From: Rana temporaria
Taxonomy: Eukaryota; Chordata; Amphibia; Anura; Ranidae
Assembly (NCBI RefSeq): GCF_905171775.1
Contig: NC_053501.1
Span: 18,203,254-18,267,253, forward strand
Direction of reading: 5' to 3'
DNA length: 64,000 bases
In this document: in pieces, positions 10,925-20,745 of the stretch
How positions within the stretch are numbered: position 1 is the first letter of the stretch
Layout: every line of letters starts with the position of its first letter
Made by a program: the position numbers and the translations under genes
The notes under the pieces: generated by a model
The model's input: the letters and a program-made list of their open reading frames with translations, nothing else
Databases searched by the model: none
Told to the model about the DNA's origin: nothing

Positions 10925-11553
10925 ACCTTAGTAATCCTTTATGTTACTGGCCGCTTCCTGTATATGGATTCATCGGGTAGTGTGCGGGTATTTCGTCACT
11001 TCCTCGATGCCGCAATGTCTCCTGGGAGCTTTTGTCATTGTTCCCAGGAGACATTGCGGAGGTCTGCCGTGAGTTATCGTGGGATTTAGAAAGAACTTGC
11101 TTCTTTCTAAGGCCCCATTCACACCTAAGCGACAAAACGCCCGACGCGGGACGCTTCTGTCGCTTGAGGGGAGAATTCCCATTGCCGTCTATGGAGATGG
11201 TTCACATCTCATAGACGCGCAACGCCTGTCGCCTGAAAAAAAGTCCCGGACCCTTTTTTTCACGCGACAGGCGCGTTTTCCCATAGACAGCAATGGGAAT
11301 ACTTTAGAAAAAAAAAAAGAAACATTTGTAATCGCGGCAAATCTGCCGCTACACGCGTACGCGGCTGTCGCTTAGGTGTGAATGCAGCCTAAATCCCGCG
11401 ATAACTTGCGGCAGACCTCTGCAATGTCTCCTGGGAATAATAACAAAAGCTCCCAGGAGACATTGCGGCATCGAAGAAGTGACGGAATTTCCGCACACTA
11501 CCTGATGAATCCATATACAGGAAGCGGCCAGTAACATAAAGGATTACTAAGGT
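10925..11553. mobile_element. foldback element interrupted by a Harbinger MITE
   Basis: Arms at about 10925-11100 and 11393-11553 are near-perfect inverted complements ('accttagtaatcctttatg' and its complement at the borders; 'cctgggag' and 'ggagacattgcgg' inside). Each arm also contains a small hairpin around 'aatgtctcctggga'. Removing the inner MITE (11111-11389) and one TAA restores a continuous palindrome with the centre GGGATTTAGAAAG...CTTTCTAAATCCC. No coding sequence. Confidence 0.75.
11111..11389. mobile_element. PIF/Harbinger-type MITE (TAA duplication), copy A
   Basis: Inverted ends GGCCCCATTCACACCTAAGC and its approximate complement (GGTGTGAATGCAGCC) are flanked by TAA at 11108-11110 and 11390-11392. 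A 3-bp TWA duplication is typical of PIF/Harbinger elements. The interior holds 'tctatggagatggttcacat', also present in copies B (15498-15824) and C (49208-49548). Non-coding and non-autonomous. Confidence 0.75.
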
Positions 11554-13021
11554 ACAGTGGATCGAAAAACAAAAAAAAAAAACATACGGTTTAGTAATTA
11601 TGCATATGAGCGTATCATTTATAATTTTTTATTTTTTTTGGTGGGGGAGTGGATCTTGGGTGGGAGTTCCCACACTTTTTTTCCCCCCAGGACTTGACCC
11701 CTGGAAGGTACAATTTGGAATCTTTGCCCTGGGCTCTTGATGACCTCCTCCCAGGCACTGCTGCTTCCTCTACTACACCAACGCCTGTCTACATGACTTT
11801 CCCTACACTACAGTGCTTCTTGGACAATATGTAATGAACATTCAGCACCGAACTCCAGAAGACTGACACGATTTAGCTATTTGCCTATTCATACTTCTCG
11901 GTATCATGCAGCTTAAAGTGTTCATTCCATGATGTTTTATATTCATCTTGTAGATCAAAAGATCTGTTGTCCATGTCACGGAAAACAATAGTTTTCTTCT
12001 ACAGCAGAAAGGACAGAGTATTAATGGTATTAGTGCCTTCACAGCTGGGCTGCTCTTCCAAGCGTCTCTCTCTATTGCTTTTTATTAAGAGCTTGGTGGC
12101 CACTAGCTATCCATTATTCCATGGAGCTTTATTCCATCAGCAATCATAAGGACGGTGTTTCACTTTTGATTATTTGGTTGGAAACTTCCCTTTGGATGAA
12201 ATGCAGCATTTTGTATAGAACCCTGGGACGTCTTGGCTAAGTGCAAGGTTTCTTCAGCAGCTCACTATTAGCGGTATCCAGCTGCTTGGTGGAAGTACGA
12301 AATGGCTAATAAGCTATTCAATGCATTCATAGAACCGCATTAGAAAAAGGTGAGAATTCATTTTGTTTCTGTTTATCTGTATAATAAAGAGCATGACATG
12401 GAATAATGGCTTTGATTCTTTTTATTTTTTTTATGTACAAAGTAAGGGCACAGAAAACAGAAATGTAGGCTATTATCAGTCTTTATTGATGATAAGATGG
12501 AGCATGTCAAGAGATATCTACGACTCTCTAGAATCCCATTGTGCCTGTGTGTGCGCATGAATGGGCCACAGATTCATGTACCTGTTGGAAATGGTCAGTG
12601 GATAAATGAAAGAGCAGGATTATCTGAAGGGGGTCCACTCCTTCTTAAAAGTGCTGGGACACAATGGATGCCCAGCAAAGGCGCATTGGTAGCTGAAAGC
12701 ATCCAATCTGTCCCACACACACCATTCCACCTACAAGCGGCAAATAAGTGGCAACCACTGCAATCTATAACTAGCCTTTACAGTACAGTGCACATAGAAG
12801 GGGCTTTACACATTACAAAACAACACATTAGATGCATCCAGCTGCCATTGTGCTTTTGCTGGGCTTCCAGTGTGTCTTTTAACAAGGAGTCAGATCCCTC
12901 CAGGGACATCTGCCCTTACTTTATCCACTACTATATGTGCTCCAACATGGAGACTCTCAAAACATTGGCATTAGGACCGTAGTACACAGAGGAGCCACTG
13001 TGGCTCTTACATAGTTGCATG
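11554..13021. other. apparently single-copy noncoding DNA
   Basis: 11640-11740 is repeat-like (see 9911-10924). From 11840 to about 12350 the sequence is AT-balanced, free of repeats I recognise and dense in homeodomain-like TAAT/ATTA words. 12560-13020 is unassigned. The open frame at 12497-12982 has no recognisable family and no supporting codon pattern. Confidence 0.3.
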
Positions 13022-13590
13022 CACTTTATTGTCAAAAGTATTGTGACACCTGCCTTTACACGCACATGATATTTAATGGCATCCCAGTCTTGGTCTGTAG
13101 AATTCAATATTGAGTTGGCCCACCCTTTGCAGCTACAACAGCTTCAACTCTTCTGGGAAGGCTGTCCACAAGGTTTAGTAGTGTGTGTGTGTATGGGAAT
13201 GTTTGACCATTCTTCCAAAAGTGCATTTGTAAGGTTGGTTATTGATGTTAGACAAGAAAGCTGGACTCAGTCTCCCTTCTAATTCATCCCAAAGGTGTTC
13301 TATCGGGTTGAGGTCAGGACTCTGCAGGCCAGTCAAATTCCTGAACCCCAAACTCGCTCATTTATGTCTTTTATGAACCTTGCTTTGTGCACTGGTCCAA
13401 ATCATTTGGTGGAGGGGGGATTACGGTGTGGGGTTGTTTTTCAGGGGTTTTGTTTGGCCCCTTAGCTTCAGTGACAGGAACTCTTAAGGCGTTTTGTACA
13501 ATTTCATGCTCCCAACTTTGTGGGAAGAGTTTGGGGATGGCCCCTTCCTGTTCCAACATGACTGTGCACCAGTGCACAAAGCAAGTTTTA
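13022..13590 (-). pseudogene. rearranged Tc1-like transposase (inverted halves)
   Basis: 13030-13385 on the minus strand reads as the C-terminal part of a Tc1 transposase up to an end 'caaaagtattgtgacacctg'. Recognisable peptides include SPDLNPIEHLWDEL-like residues with the last acidic residue of the DDE triad, in broken frame. From about 13387 the plus strand reads GGGITVWGCFSG and then, after a frameshift, NFMLPTLWEEFGDGPFLFQHD. So two parts of one transposase lie in inverted order. A similar rearrangement occurs at 42080-42362. Inactive. Confidence 0.65.
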
Positions 13591-14305
13591 GAACTATTAA
13601 ACGGGGGGCAAATTTTTTATTTTTTTGCAAGCTAAATGGTAAGTGTGCTGGGAAAATGTTGTTGTTTGTAGAGTGCTAAACCCCTTCCATGTGCACCTTC
13701 TGTAAAGACTTGGTTGGGCAGCAAATACATCTTACCATAGGTTCTCTCTTTCTCATTATCTCTTTCTCTCCCCCCCCCCCCTTTTGATGCCTCTCTCATG
13801 TACAACAGCTAGTTAACTAACACACATGCAGATTTACCAACAGTTCCCCTTATGGGGGAAATCCTCCTCTAGTCTGAACCTAAGCCCATATACATAGGCA
13901 AATCTTTGGCATACCAGAGTGCCAAGTGTTTTAGTTTCCTATCCTCCTCCAAACCATAACGAAAGTAGAGATACAGCCGACCTACACATTACCAAACTGT
14001 ATTAGAAAATGTTATCGCTTCCCCTAAATGTTATCAGTTGTGGCAAAGTTCATTGTGCCATCAAACTTCTTAGATCATACTGACCTCCTTTATACCATCA
14101 ACTGGTAAAAAAACATAATGTCCATTTCCAATGTGAACTGTGATTGCACCTGAGCTTCCTCGGGGACTGGAAGAAATGCTGTTCCATTAGCAGCCCAGGA
14201 AAAGTTTATTTGATAGTGAGAACTGCAAATAAGTGTAATGTGTTATCAAGAGACTTGGTTCTGGCTATTTTGATATTTTCAAGACATGGAGAGATATTTT
14301 TATAT
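13591..14305. other. unassigned spacer
   Basis: A C-run near 13771 and T-rich stretches; nothing recognised. Confidence 0.35.
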
Positions 14306-14495
<190 letters not shown>

Positions 14496-15013
14496 CCAGG
14501 GAAATACTAGGTTACCTGCCAACTGGGTCTTGTATTAAATCTTGTAATATTGTTTCTGATAGTTCATTTCAAATATTTACTGACTTATTTAATAAAAACT
14601 TGCAAAGCACCAAATGCAAATTGCAGTAGTTACTGGAAACAACTGAAATCCATCTATTACTAGTCTGAATTAGTAAAGGGAGTTCTGAATAGTTGATTGA
14701 AAAAAGATGTATAAAAAAAAAAGATGTATATTTTCGCTGCTTAAAACAGATTTGCCTAATTATTAGGGGTGCGCATCTTCACTGGTCTCACGATTTAGAT
14801 TCGATTATGATTATCATGGCAATGCATCACGATTACAGAGCAAGTGTGCATGGCTTTCATCCAAAAAAATTAAAGTACTCCATTTTTTTTATTCCATCTG
14901 TTCTTAAAAAAAAAAAAAAAACAACAAAAAAAAACACTTCCTGCATGTAGCAAAGTCTAAACACAGCAGACAACTTAAAGGAGCTCCAGGCTCCCCCCCC
15001 CCCAAAATACTAA
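14496..15013. other. unassigned, with a hAT-like end
   Basis: 'taggggtgcgcatcttcact' at about 14763 resembles the end of a hAT element. Poly-A/T tracts and a C-run (14991-15003) follow. No gene. Confidence 0.3.
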
Positions 15014-15162
15014 AGGAGATGATCAGAGACTGCGGACATGCTACAGGAGATGATCAGAGACTGCGGACATGCTACAGGAGATGATCAGAGACTGCGGACA
15101 TGCTACAGGAGATGATCAGACTGCGGACATGCTACAGGAGATGATCAGAGACTGCGGACACA
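15014..15162. repeat. 31-bp minisatellite, five units
   Basis: The unit starts AGGAGATGATCAGAGACTGC and continues GGACATGCTAC. Four full-size units (one lacks 2 bp) and a partial fifth are nearly identical. Confidence 0.9.
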
Positions 15163-15497
15163 GCATCATACTGGGAATAATAAGAACAGAGTTTTTATTT
15201 CTGACAATCTAATGGTGTCCTGTGTCCCCTCCCGAGCTGTTTTCACATTCAGGAAGATATCACACCATTCCTCCTGTCCTATATTTCTCCTCCATACAGC
15301 CCAGCACCCCCCCTCCTCCGTTGCTAATTTTTATGTGATTGTTTGAACATACTACACTATATGCAGAGTTTTTTTTCTATATGTGCGGCAGAGTGTATGG
15401 AGACACAGCCAGCTGAGGTTGGCACATGCATCTAGAAGCCATACTTTGTGGATGAGACCAGATGATAGTCATACCTATAGAAAGATTGCTGCCCTAA
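15163..15497. other. unassigned spacer
   Basis: Pyrimidine-rich in 15220-15330. No feature recognised. Confidence 0.35.
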
Positions 15498-15824
15498 GAC
15501 CCCATTCACACCTGGGCGTTTTGTAGCTTGAAACCTGAAGCTACAAAACGCTGGAGGGGAAAAAATCAATTATTCTCTATGGAGATGGTTCACATCTCCA
15601 CTACAAAATGCCTGAAGCCAGAAGTTCAAAAACGCCTGAAGCTCAAACAAGTTCTGGGACTTTTTTTTAGGCAGATTTGGGCGTTTTCTGTTTTTAACAT
15701 TGGTGACCCTAGACCTGTCCAAATTTGCGACAAATCGCGGTAAACGCCGCAAAAATCGCGACATCGCGGTAAAAAACGCTGCAAATATCGTGGCAAAACG
15801 CTACGCTCAGGTGTGAATGCAGTC
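15498..15824. mobile_element. PIF/Harbinger-type MITE (TAA duplication), copy B
   Basis: Ends GACCCCATTCACACC and GGTGTGAATGCAGTC are flanked by TAA at 15495-15497 and 15825-15827. It shares the internal 'tctatggagatggttcacat' word with copies A and C. The interior is rich in 'aaaacgc' and 'cgcggtaaa' words. Confidence 0.75.
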
Positions 15825-15985
15825 TAAAAGCCTGTTTGATCTGCATTATTTTACAGATCCACTTGCAATGTGAGCGAGCATTTTAGCTGGTGATCGAACA
15901 CCTGTGTGGCGGTGGAGTACATTGTTTATAAGGGTGAAAATCCCTCAACACTAGCACCTTCTTCTTCTTTTTTTTTTTTTTTTTT

Positions 15986-16172
15986 CTTATCGTCCATGGA
16001 CGGACACAGCTCCTTAAATCTTGACAAGTGGGTTATGTTCCCTGTTTACAGGAGAGGACTAGGCAGAAACATGTTAGATAATTAAATTCATGTTACATTA
16101 ACAGAGTTGAACAGCCCGCCCAGGGGGCGGTCCCTCCGGACATAACCCCCCTCCCTGCAGCATGCAGCCTCA
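15986..16172 (+). repeat. DIRS left inverted terminal repeat
   Basis: This is complementary to 18459-18640 almost throughout, including 'gtccatggacggacacagc', 'acatgttagataattaa' and 'cccagggggcggtccctcc'. A long T-run lies just outside. Confidence 0.85.
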
Positions 16173-16249
16173 GTTTTGTTCTGCCTAGCAAAGGAGATGG
16201 ACGTATGGCCTAGCGTTGGAGTATCTAGGGTTGATCCGGACTCCTCTGT

Positions 16250-17400
16250 GGTGCAGGTCCTTCTTCCCCTGGAGAAATTGCAGACTCTTTAGTCTGCGGT
16301 GAAGGTATTGACATCACGCAATTGATCTTCTCTCTGGGTACATGCTGGTCCTTTGTCCTGTGGGTAGCCTCCTTTGAGGCGGTACTGTATACCCAGTTCC
16401 ACGCTCGGGTATTCCAGGGGAAATACTGTCCAGGTGGTAAAAATCTCTTGTCTCTGAAATCATCAGATTCAGGTGCGCCACCTAGTCTATCTGAGTTGGT
16501 GACGGAGATCCCTGACTCTTCGGGGGTCCAGTCGGCCCTGAGTCTCTGGACTAGCATAGACCTACGGCCACACCTCCCGGAATGTGCCGCTCTAGTCTGG
16601 TCTCGGTAGCTACCCAGGGTCGGGCCTGGATGGGAGACCGCCTGGGAATACCAGGTGCTGTGGAACCTGTCTACCGTTCACTGTCCTACTATTTTAGGCG
16701 ATCAGTCTATGCTTCTCTTTGTGGTTGAGGAGGTTGCAAGGTCGTCAGATCTGGTTTCAGCCAGACAAAGCCACGGCCGTGGCTTCGGTCTACCATCAGG
16801 TATACCGGCAGACGGACTACTGGAGTCGCCAGATGCTGGACCAGGGCGACTGGTCTTTGTGCTTGGGAGTATTTTGGCTCCCTTGCAGGAGGTGAGTCTC
16901 ACAGAGTATGGATCTCCTGGCCGCTCGTCTCCACCGGAAGGGTGTCAAAGTTAGTGGCCAGGTCTGGTGATCTGGTACAGACACGTCAGTCGCACTGGTG
17001 GCCCTGTGGGGTTTGTATCGGCGGCTTTATGCCTTTCCTCCATTGTAGTTGCTTCCTCGGCTGCTCCACAGAGTGGAGGCTGAGGAGATCCCGATGATTC
17101 GAATCGCTCCAGATTGGCCTCGGTGTCCTTGGTTACGCTGATATCGGGCACCTGGTAGCGGAGGTACCCTGTCAGTTGCCAGGGCGGGAGTTCCATTTGT
17201 CTCGAGGTCTCATACTTCCTCCTGTTGTACAGTCACTGACTTGCTCAACATGACTATTGGAAGCCAGACTTTAAGAGACCGGTATCTGTCCGACTCTGTC
17301 ATCTCAACCATGCTGAGGGCACGGTAGTCGTCTTCCGGAGGATCTACCGTCGCACCTGGCAGGCCTACATCTCTTGATGCGAAGAGATGGAGGGACGTAC
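16250..17400 (+). pseudogene. DIRS reverse transcriptase/RNase H remnant
   Basis: Frame-broken peptides resemble the C-terminal RT/RNase H part of DIRS polyproteins: ASFEAVLYTQFHARVFQ near 16370-16430, then 'LLAARLHRKG' near 16915-16945, then 'LLPRLLHRVEAEEIPMIRIA' near 17050-17110, leading to the recombinase linker. The RT palm with its YxDD motif is not visible, so the central part is deleted. Several stops and frameshifts make it nonfunctional. The 5S-derived insert at 16560-16662 interrupts it. Confidence 0.6.
16560..16662 (+). pseudogene. 5S rRNA-derived sequence
   Basis: The stretch reads 'cctacggccacacctcccgg', 'cagggtcgggcctgg', 'atgggagaccgcctgggaat' and 'accaggtgctgt', matching vertebrate 5S rRNA in order. 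About 11 nt are missing between 'ggcctgg' and 'atggga', a deletion between short TGG repeats that removes part of the internal promoter, and several substitutions are present. It lies within the DIRS coding region. It may be a retroposed 5S copy or the head of a 5S-derived SINE; no SINE body is evident downstream. Confidence 0.85.
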
Positions 17401-17742
17401 TCGGTGTCCAGGGTCCTGCTGTTTTTACAGCTTGGAGTGAATCTAAAAATAGCTTAAAGCACTGTTTGGGGGCAGATTTCGGCCTTGGCTGTGTTCTTAA
17501 GTGGCCTTTTTGTGGCCCGTTCTCTAGTGGGTACCTTTTTTGTGCAGTGGGTTTGTCCTATACTTTCCCCTCTTGGCCCATCTCTTCCCCCATGAGTTTT
17601 GACTCATGGGGGAAGGTGGCCCCTTTAGTGGCCTTTTACCTCTGGGGTTTCTGAGGTGGCGGTCTTGTCTTGCAAGCCGCCATGCTTGATCCTCCATAAG
17701 GATTATGTGGTGGTGCGCCCGTGACCTTCCCTTCTCCCGAAG

Positions 17743-18192
17743 GTGGTTTTGGCCTTTCGCCGGAATAAGGACATTGTTCTTCCATCCTTATGTCCTCGGC
17801 CGGCGCATCATACGGAGGTTGCTTTTCATACTTTAGGCGTGGTACTTGCTTTGGGGGTCTACCAGCCTGCTACGGCTCCGTTTCGGAGATCTGACTCTCT
17901 TTTGTGTCGGTGTCTGGTCCACAAAAGGGCCTGGCGGTCTCGTCGACCACCATTTCTCAGGGGATCAGGCTGGCTGTCATACAGGCCTATGCTCTTAAGG
18001 GGCGGGCCCCCCGTTCCGGTCACGGCACTCTCGACCAGGGCAATCGGTGGTTCTTGTTTTGTTTTGTTTTTTCGACATCATGCGTTGGTCTTACAGGTGT
18101 GCAAGGCGGCGACTTGGTCGTCCGTTCACGCTTTTCCCAGAATTTACATGGTTGCTGTGAGTGCATCTTCTGATGCTTTTTTTGGCCGCTAG
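17743..18192 (+). pseudogene. DIRS tyrosine recombinase, C-terminal part
   Basis: The 149-residue open frame resembles the C-terminal domain of DIRS tyrosine recombinases. The region around 18025-18045 reads ALSTRAIGGS, with the catalytic-type Arg but Leu where the usual H-x-x-R histidine would be. VCKAATWSSVHAFPRIY follows (about 18099-18150), matching the helix before the catalytic Tyr. Upstream is 'RAWRSRRPPFLRGSG', partly out of the expected frame. This enzyme class integrates circular DNA copies without a DDE integrase. The histidine loss and truncated N-terminus suggest inactivity. Confidence 0.7.
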
Positions 18193-18308
18193 TTTTTGCA
18201 GGCGGCTTTTTAAAGTTGCACCTCCTCCGTTGAGGAGCTCTGCTTGTTTTGGGGTGAAGTTACAATTGGTTTTACTGATATATTTCCCACCCCTCGTTTT
18301 TGACACTG

Positions 18309-18420
18309 CTTGTCAAGATTTAAGGAGCTGTGTCCGTCCATGGACGATAAGAGAAAATAGGATTTTTTGTACTCACCGTAAAATCCATTTCTCTGAGTCC
18401 ATGGACGGACACAGCACCCA
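18309..18420 (+). repeat. DIRS internal complementary region
   Basis: Its first half (to about 18358) is the complement of the left terminus and its second half (from about 18360) is the complement of the right terminus ('tactcaccgtaaaatcc' against 'ggattttatggtgagta'). Confidence 0.85.
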
Positions 18421-18458
18421 CCCCTCCTTTTTAGGTTTGTACTGCTTGTTAAGAACTA

Positions 18459-18640
18459 AGGCTTCATACTGCAGGGAAGGAGGGTTATGTTTGGAGGGAC
18501 CGCCCCCTGGGCAGGGCTGTTCCACTCTGTTAATCTTGTAATTAATTATCTAACATGTTTCTGCCTAGTTATCTCCTGTAAACAGGGAGCATAACCCACT
18601 TGTCAAGATTTAAGGAGCTGTGTCCGTCCATGGACTCAGA
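18459..18640 (+). repeat. DIRS right inverted terminal repeat
   Basis: Complement of 15986-16172. The outer extension (to about 18683) differs from the left end and matches the second half of the internal complementary region. Confidence 0.85.
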
Positions 18641-18809
18641 GAAAAGGATTTTATGGTGAGTACAAAAAATCCTATTTTTTTTTTCTTTATGCTTTTGGAT
18701 ATAAACTGCGGTCTATCTGGAAGCTTTTTTCAGTGAAGCACATTGTTATCGTTTCTAAGGGTGAAGGGCCCTAAACACTGACACATGTTTGTACTGTAGC
18801 ACCCATCAG

Positions 18810-19278
18810 GGTTTACTTCCTCGCTTTAACTGACAATTGTATGGTCGCGTGACATTGGACACATACAAAATTTACGTTCCTTTTTTTTTTTTTTTTAAGC
18901 ACAAAAATAGAGCTTTCTTGTGGTGGTATTTGATCACCGCTGCGTTTTTTATTTATTTTTTGCGCTTTAAGCAAAGAGCAAAAATGTAAAAGCCTTTGCC
19001 TTTGCTATAATACATACCCAAAACAAATTATATATATCTCAGTTTAGGACGATATATATTATTCAACATATTTTTGTTAAAAAAAAATCCCAATAGGCAT
19101 ATATTAATTGGTTTGCGCAAAAGTTATAGTGCCTACGAAATAGGGGATAGATTTATTACATTTTTTATTATTTTCCTTTTTTTTTTTTTACTAGTAATGG
19201 CGATGATCTGCATGATTGCGGCAGACAGACACTTTTTTGGGACCATTGACATTTATACAGCAAACAGTGCTATAAAAA
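18810..19278 (+). mobile_element. piggyBac-type MITE fragment
   Basis: It follows copy 1 from 'cgctttaactgacaattgta' to 'atttatacagcaaacagtgc' with heavy divergence. Both TTAA ends are missing. It is abruptly joined to a LINE fragment at 19279. Confidence 0.65.
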
Positions 19279-19475
19279 AGCCATTCACAACTCTGCCCCG
19301 AGCTACATCACCAATCTTGTCTCCGCTCTTCTTAAGACCTCCTACCCTCAAGCTCCCTTGTCTCCTCCTCCAATGCTCGTCTCCAGGATTTCTCCAGAGC
19401 CTCTCCCATTCTCTGGAACTCGCTACCTCAACCTATCCGACTATTACCTACTCTGCTACCTTTAGGCGTTCTTAG
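19279..19475 (+). pseudogene. non-LTR retrotransposon 3' coding fragment
   Basis: The translation gives KAIHNSAPSYITNLVS and, after frameshifts, LWNSLPQPIRLLPTLLP. Both are typical of the C-terminal tail after the reverse transcriptase in CR1/L2-like LINEs. Too short and broken for assignment to a clade. Confidence 0.5.
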
Positions 19476-19928
19476 AGAAGCCGTGACAGTGCTGCGTTGG
19501 AGGGCTTTGTTTTCAGGTGAGTTTTGTAATGTGTTAGTATGCAATGCATACTAGCACATTATGCGCTTAACTTGCAGGAAGATAAAAAAATTATATATAT
19601 TTTTGGGGATTTACCACTACTTTAAAGCGCTGCAAATGCAATGGGCATGTTTACAGTGTGTTTACTGCACGCTTTTAGCGTGTTTCAAAAGAACTGGAGG
19701 CAGTTGCAAAGCATCAACGTCTGTCTAACACTGCTCTGCATGAGGCAGCCTTAACGCTGCAGTGTGTACACCTCCATCTGCTCCCTATTTTATAAATTTT
19801 TTGTGGAATTGATAGGTGGTGGGGAAGAGTTAAAAACGTGACCCAACCACCTGTATGAAAGAGTTTTCAAACCCAACTCCAGGAAACTTCTTTGGGGGCT
19901 GATGAACTTTGAAAATAAAATAAATACT
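19476..19928. other. unassigned, contains a small palindrome
   Basis: 19511-19580 forms a hairpin ('gtgttagtatgcaatgcatactagcac'-type, in two arms), probably a MITE remnant. The rest is unassigned. Confidence 0.35.
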
Positions 19929-20407
19929 TTAAAGGGGTTGTAAAAGTTTGTTTTTTATTTTCTAAATAGGTTCCTTTTAAGCTAGTGCATTGTTGGTTCA
20001 CTTACCTTTTTCATTCGATTTCCCTTCTAAATATTTTTTTCTTTGTCTGAATTTCTCACTTCCTGTTTCTCCTCAGTAAGCTTTCCACCATCATCCGAGC
20101 CATTCTGGCTGGGGGTTAGTCAGCGTGCTCGCCCCCTCCCTTGGGACTACATCCCTGCGGGTAAAGCGTCTCCCCACAGGGATGTAGTCTCAAGGGAGGG
20201 GGTGAGCAAGCTGACTAACCCCCAGCCAGAACGGCTCGGATGATCGGGGCAAGCTTACTGAGGAGAAACAGGAAGTGAGAAATTCAGACAAAGAATAAAA
20301 ACATTTAGAAGGGAAATTGAAGGAAAAGGTAAGTGAACCAACAATGCACTAGCTTAAAGGAACCCATTTAGGAAAAAAAAAAAATGAACCTTTACAACCC
20401 CTTTTAA
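19929..20407. mobile_element. T2/Kolobok-type palindromic MITE
   Basis: TTAA at 19929-19932 and 20404-20407 bounds inverted ends AGGGGTTGTAAA / TTTACAACCCCTT. The whole element is nearly palindromic: 'gggactacatccctg' and 'cagggatgtagtc' flank the centre near 20165. Ends of TTAAAGG type and TTAA duplication match the T2 (Kolobok) group described from Xenopus. Non-coding. Confidence 0.75.
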
Positions 20408-20478
20408 TGATCGGTCTCATGAAACGCCTAATGTTGATTATTACCAAATGTATGGAAAATGTATATTGGTAAAGGATA

Positions 20479-20640
20479 CACTACTGGTCAAAAGAACACC
20501 CCCATTTTTCCCGTTCTTATTACAATTTGTGCAGTTTAATGTCTCAAAGTACTCCTGAAAATAAAGCATGGAATAAATAAAAAATTGGACATAAAAGATA
20601 AATTATTACAGGAAGTCCCACTAAAAATTAAGGTACACGC
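20479..20640 (+). mobile_element. Tc1/mariner terminal fragment
   Basis: 'acactactggtcaaaagaac' followed by 'tgcagtttaatgtctcaa' resembles the inverted end of a Tc1/mariner element. Only about 160 bp remains, without transposase. Confidence 0.5.
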
Positions 20641-20745
20641 TCCCCCCCCCTAAAAAAAATTACATGCCAAATGTGGCCTGTCAGGGGGCGAGGAGTGCCT
20701 AACGTGCAAGTTCCACTTTTGGGTTGAACTCCGCTTTAAACAATT
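20641..20745 (-). mobile_element. T2-like MITE end
   Basis: 'gttgaactccgctttaaac' is a T2-type end with TTAA, in minus orientation; the other end is missing. Confidence 0.45.

Larger units (their letters stand above)
15967..18683 (+). mobile_element. DIRS-type retrotransposon, internally deleted
   Basis: Inverted terminal repeats of about 180 bp lie at 15986-16172 and 18459-18640, sharing 'gtccatggacggacacagc'. Between the tyrosine recombinase and the right end lies an internal complementary region (18309-18420) that is complementary to the left end joined to the right end, the diagnostic DIRS layout used in circle-based replication. Coding remnants run from a reverse transcriptase/RNase H piece (about 16250-17400) to a tyrosine recombinase (17743-18192). 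At 2.7 kb it is short for the group and has many stops, so it is a dead or non-autonomous copy. Confidence 0.85.

Noticed and set aside
12497..12982. 161-codon open frame
   Set aside because: No family resemblance, no repeat of it elsewhere and no flanking splice or promoter evidence. Probably chance.
16560..16662. Functional 5S rRNA gene
   Set aside because: An 11-nt deletion within the internal promoter region, several substitutions and no T-run terminator directly after the gene end indicate a derived copy.
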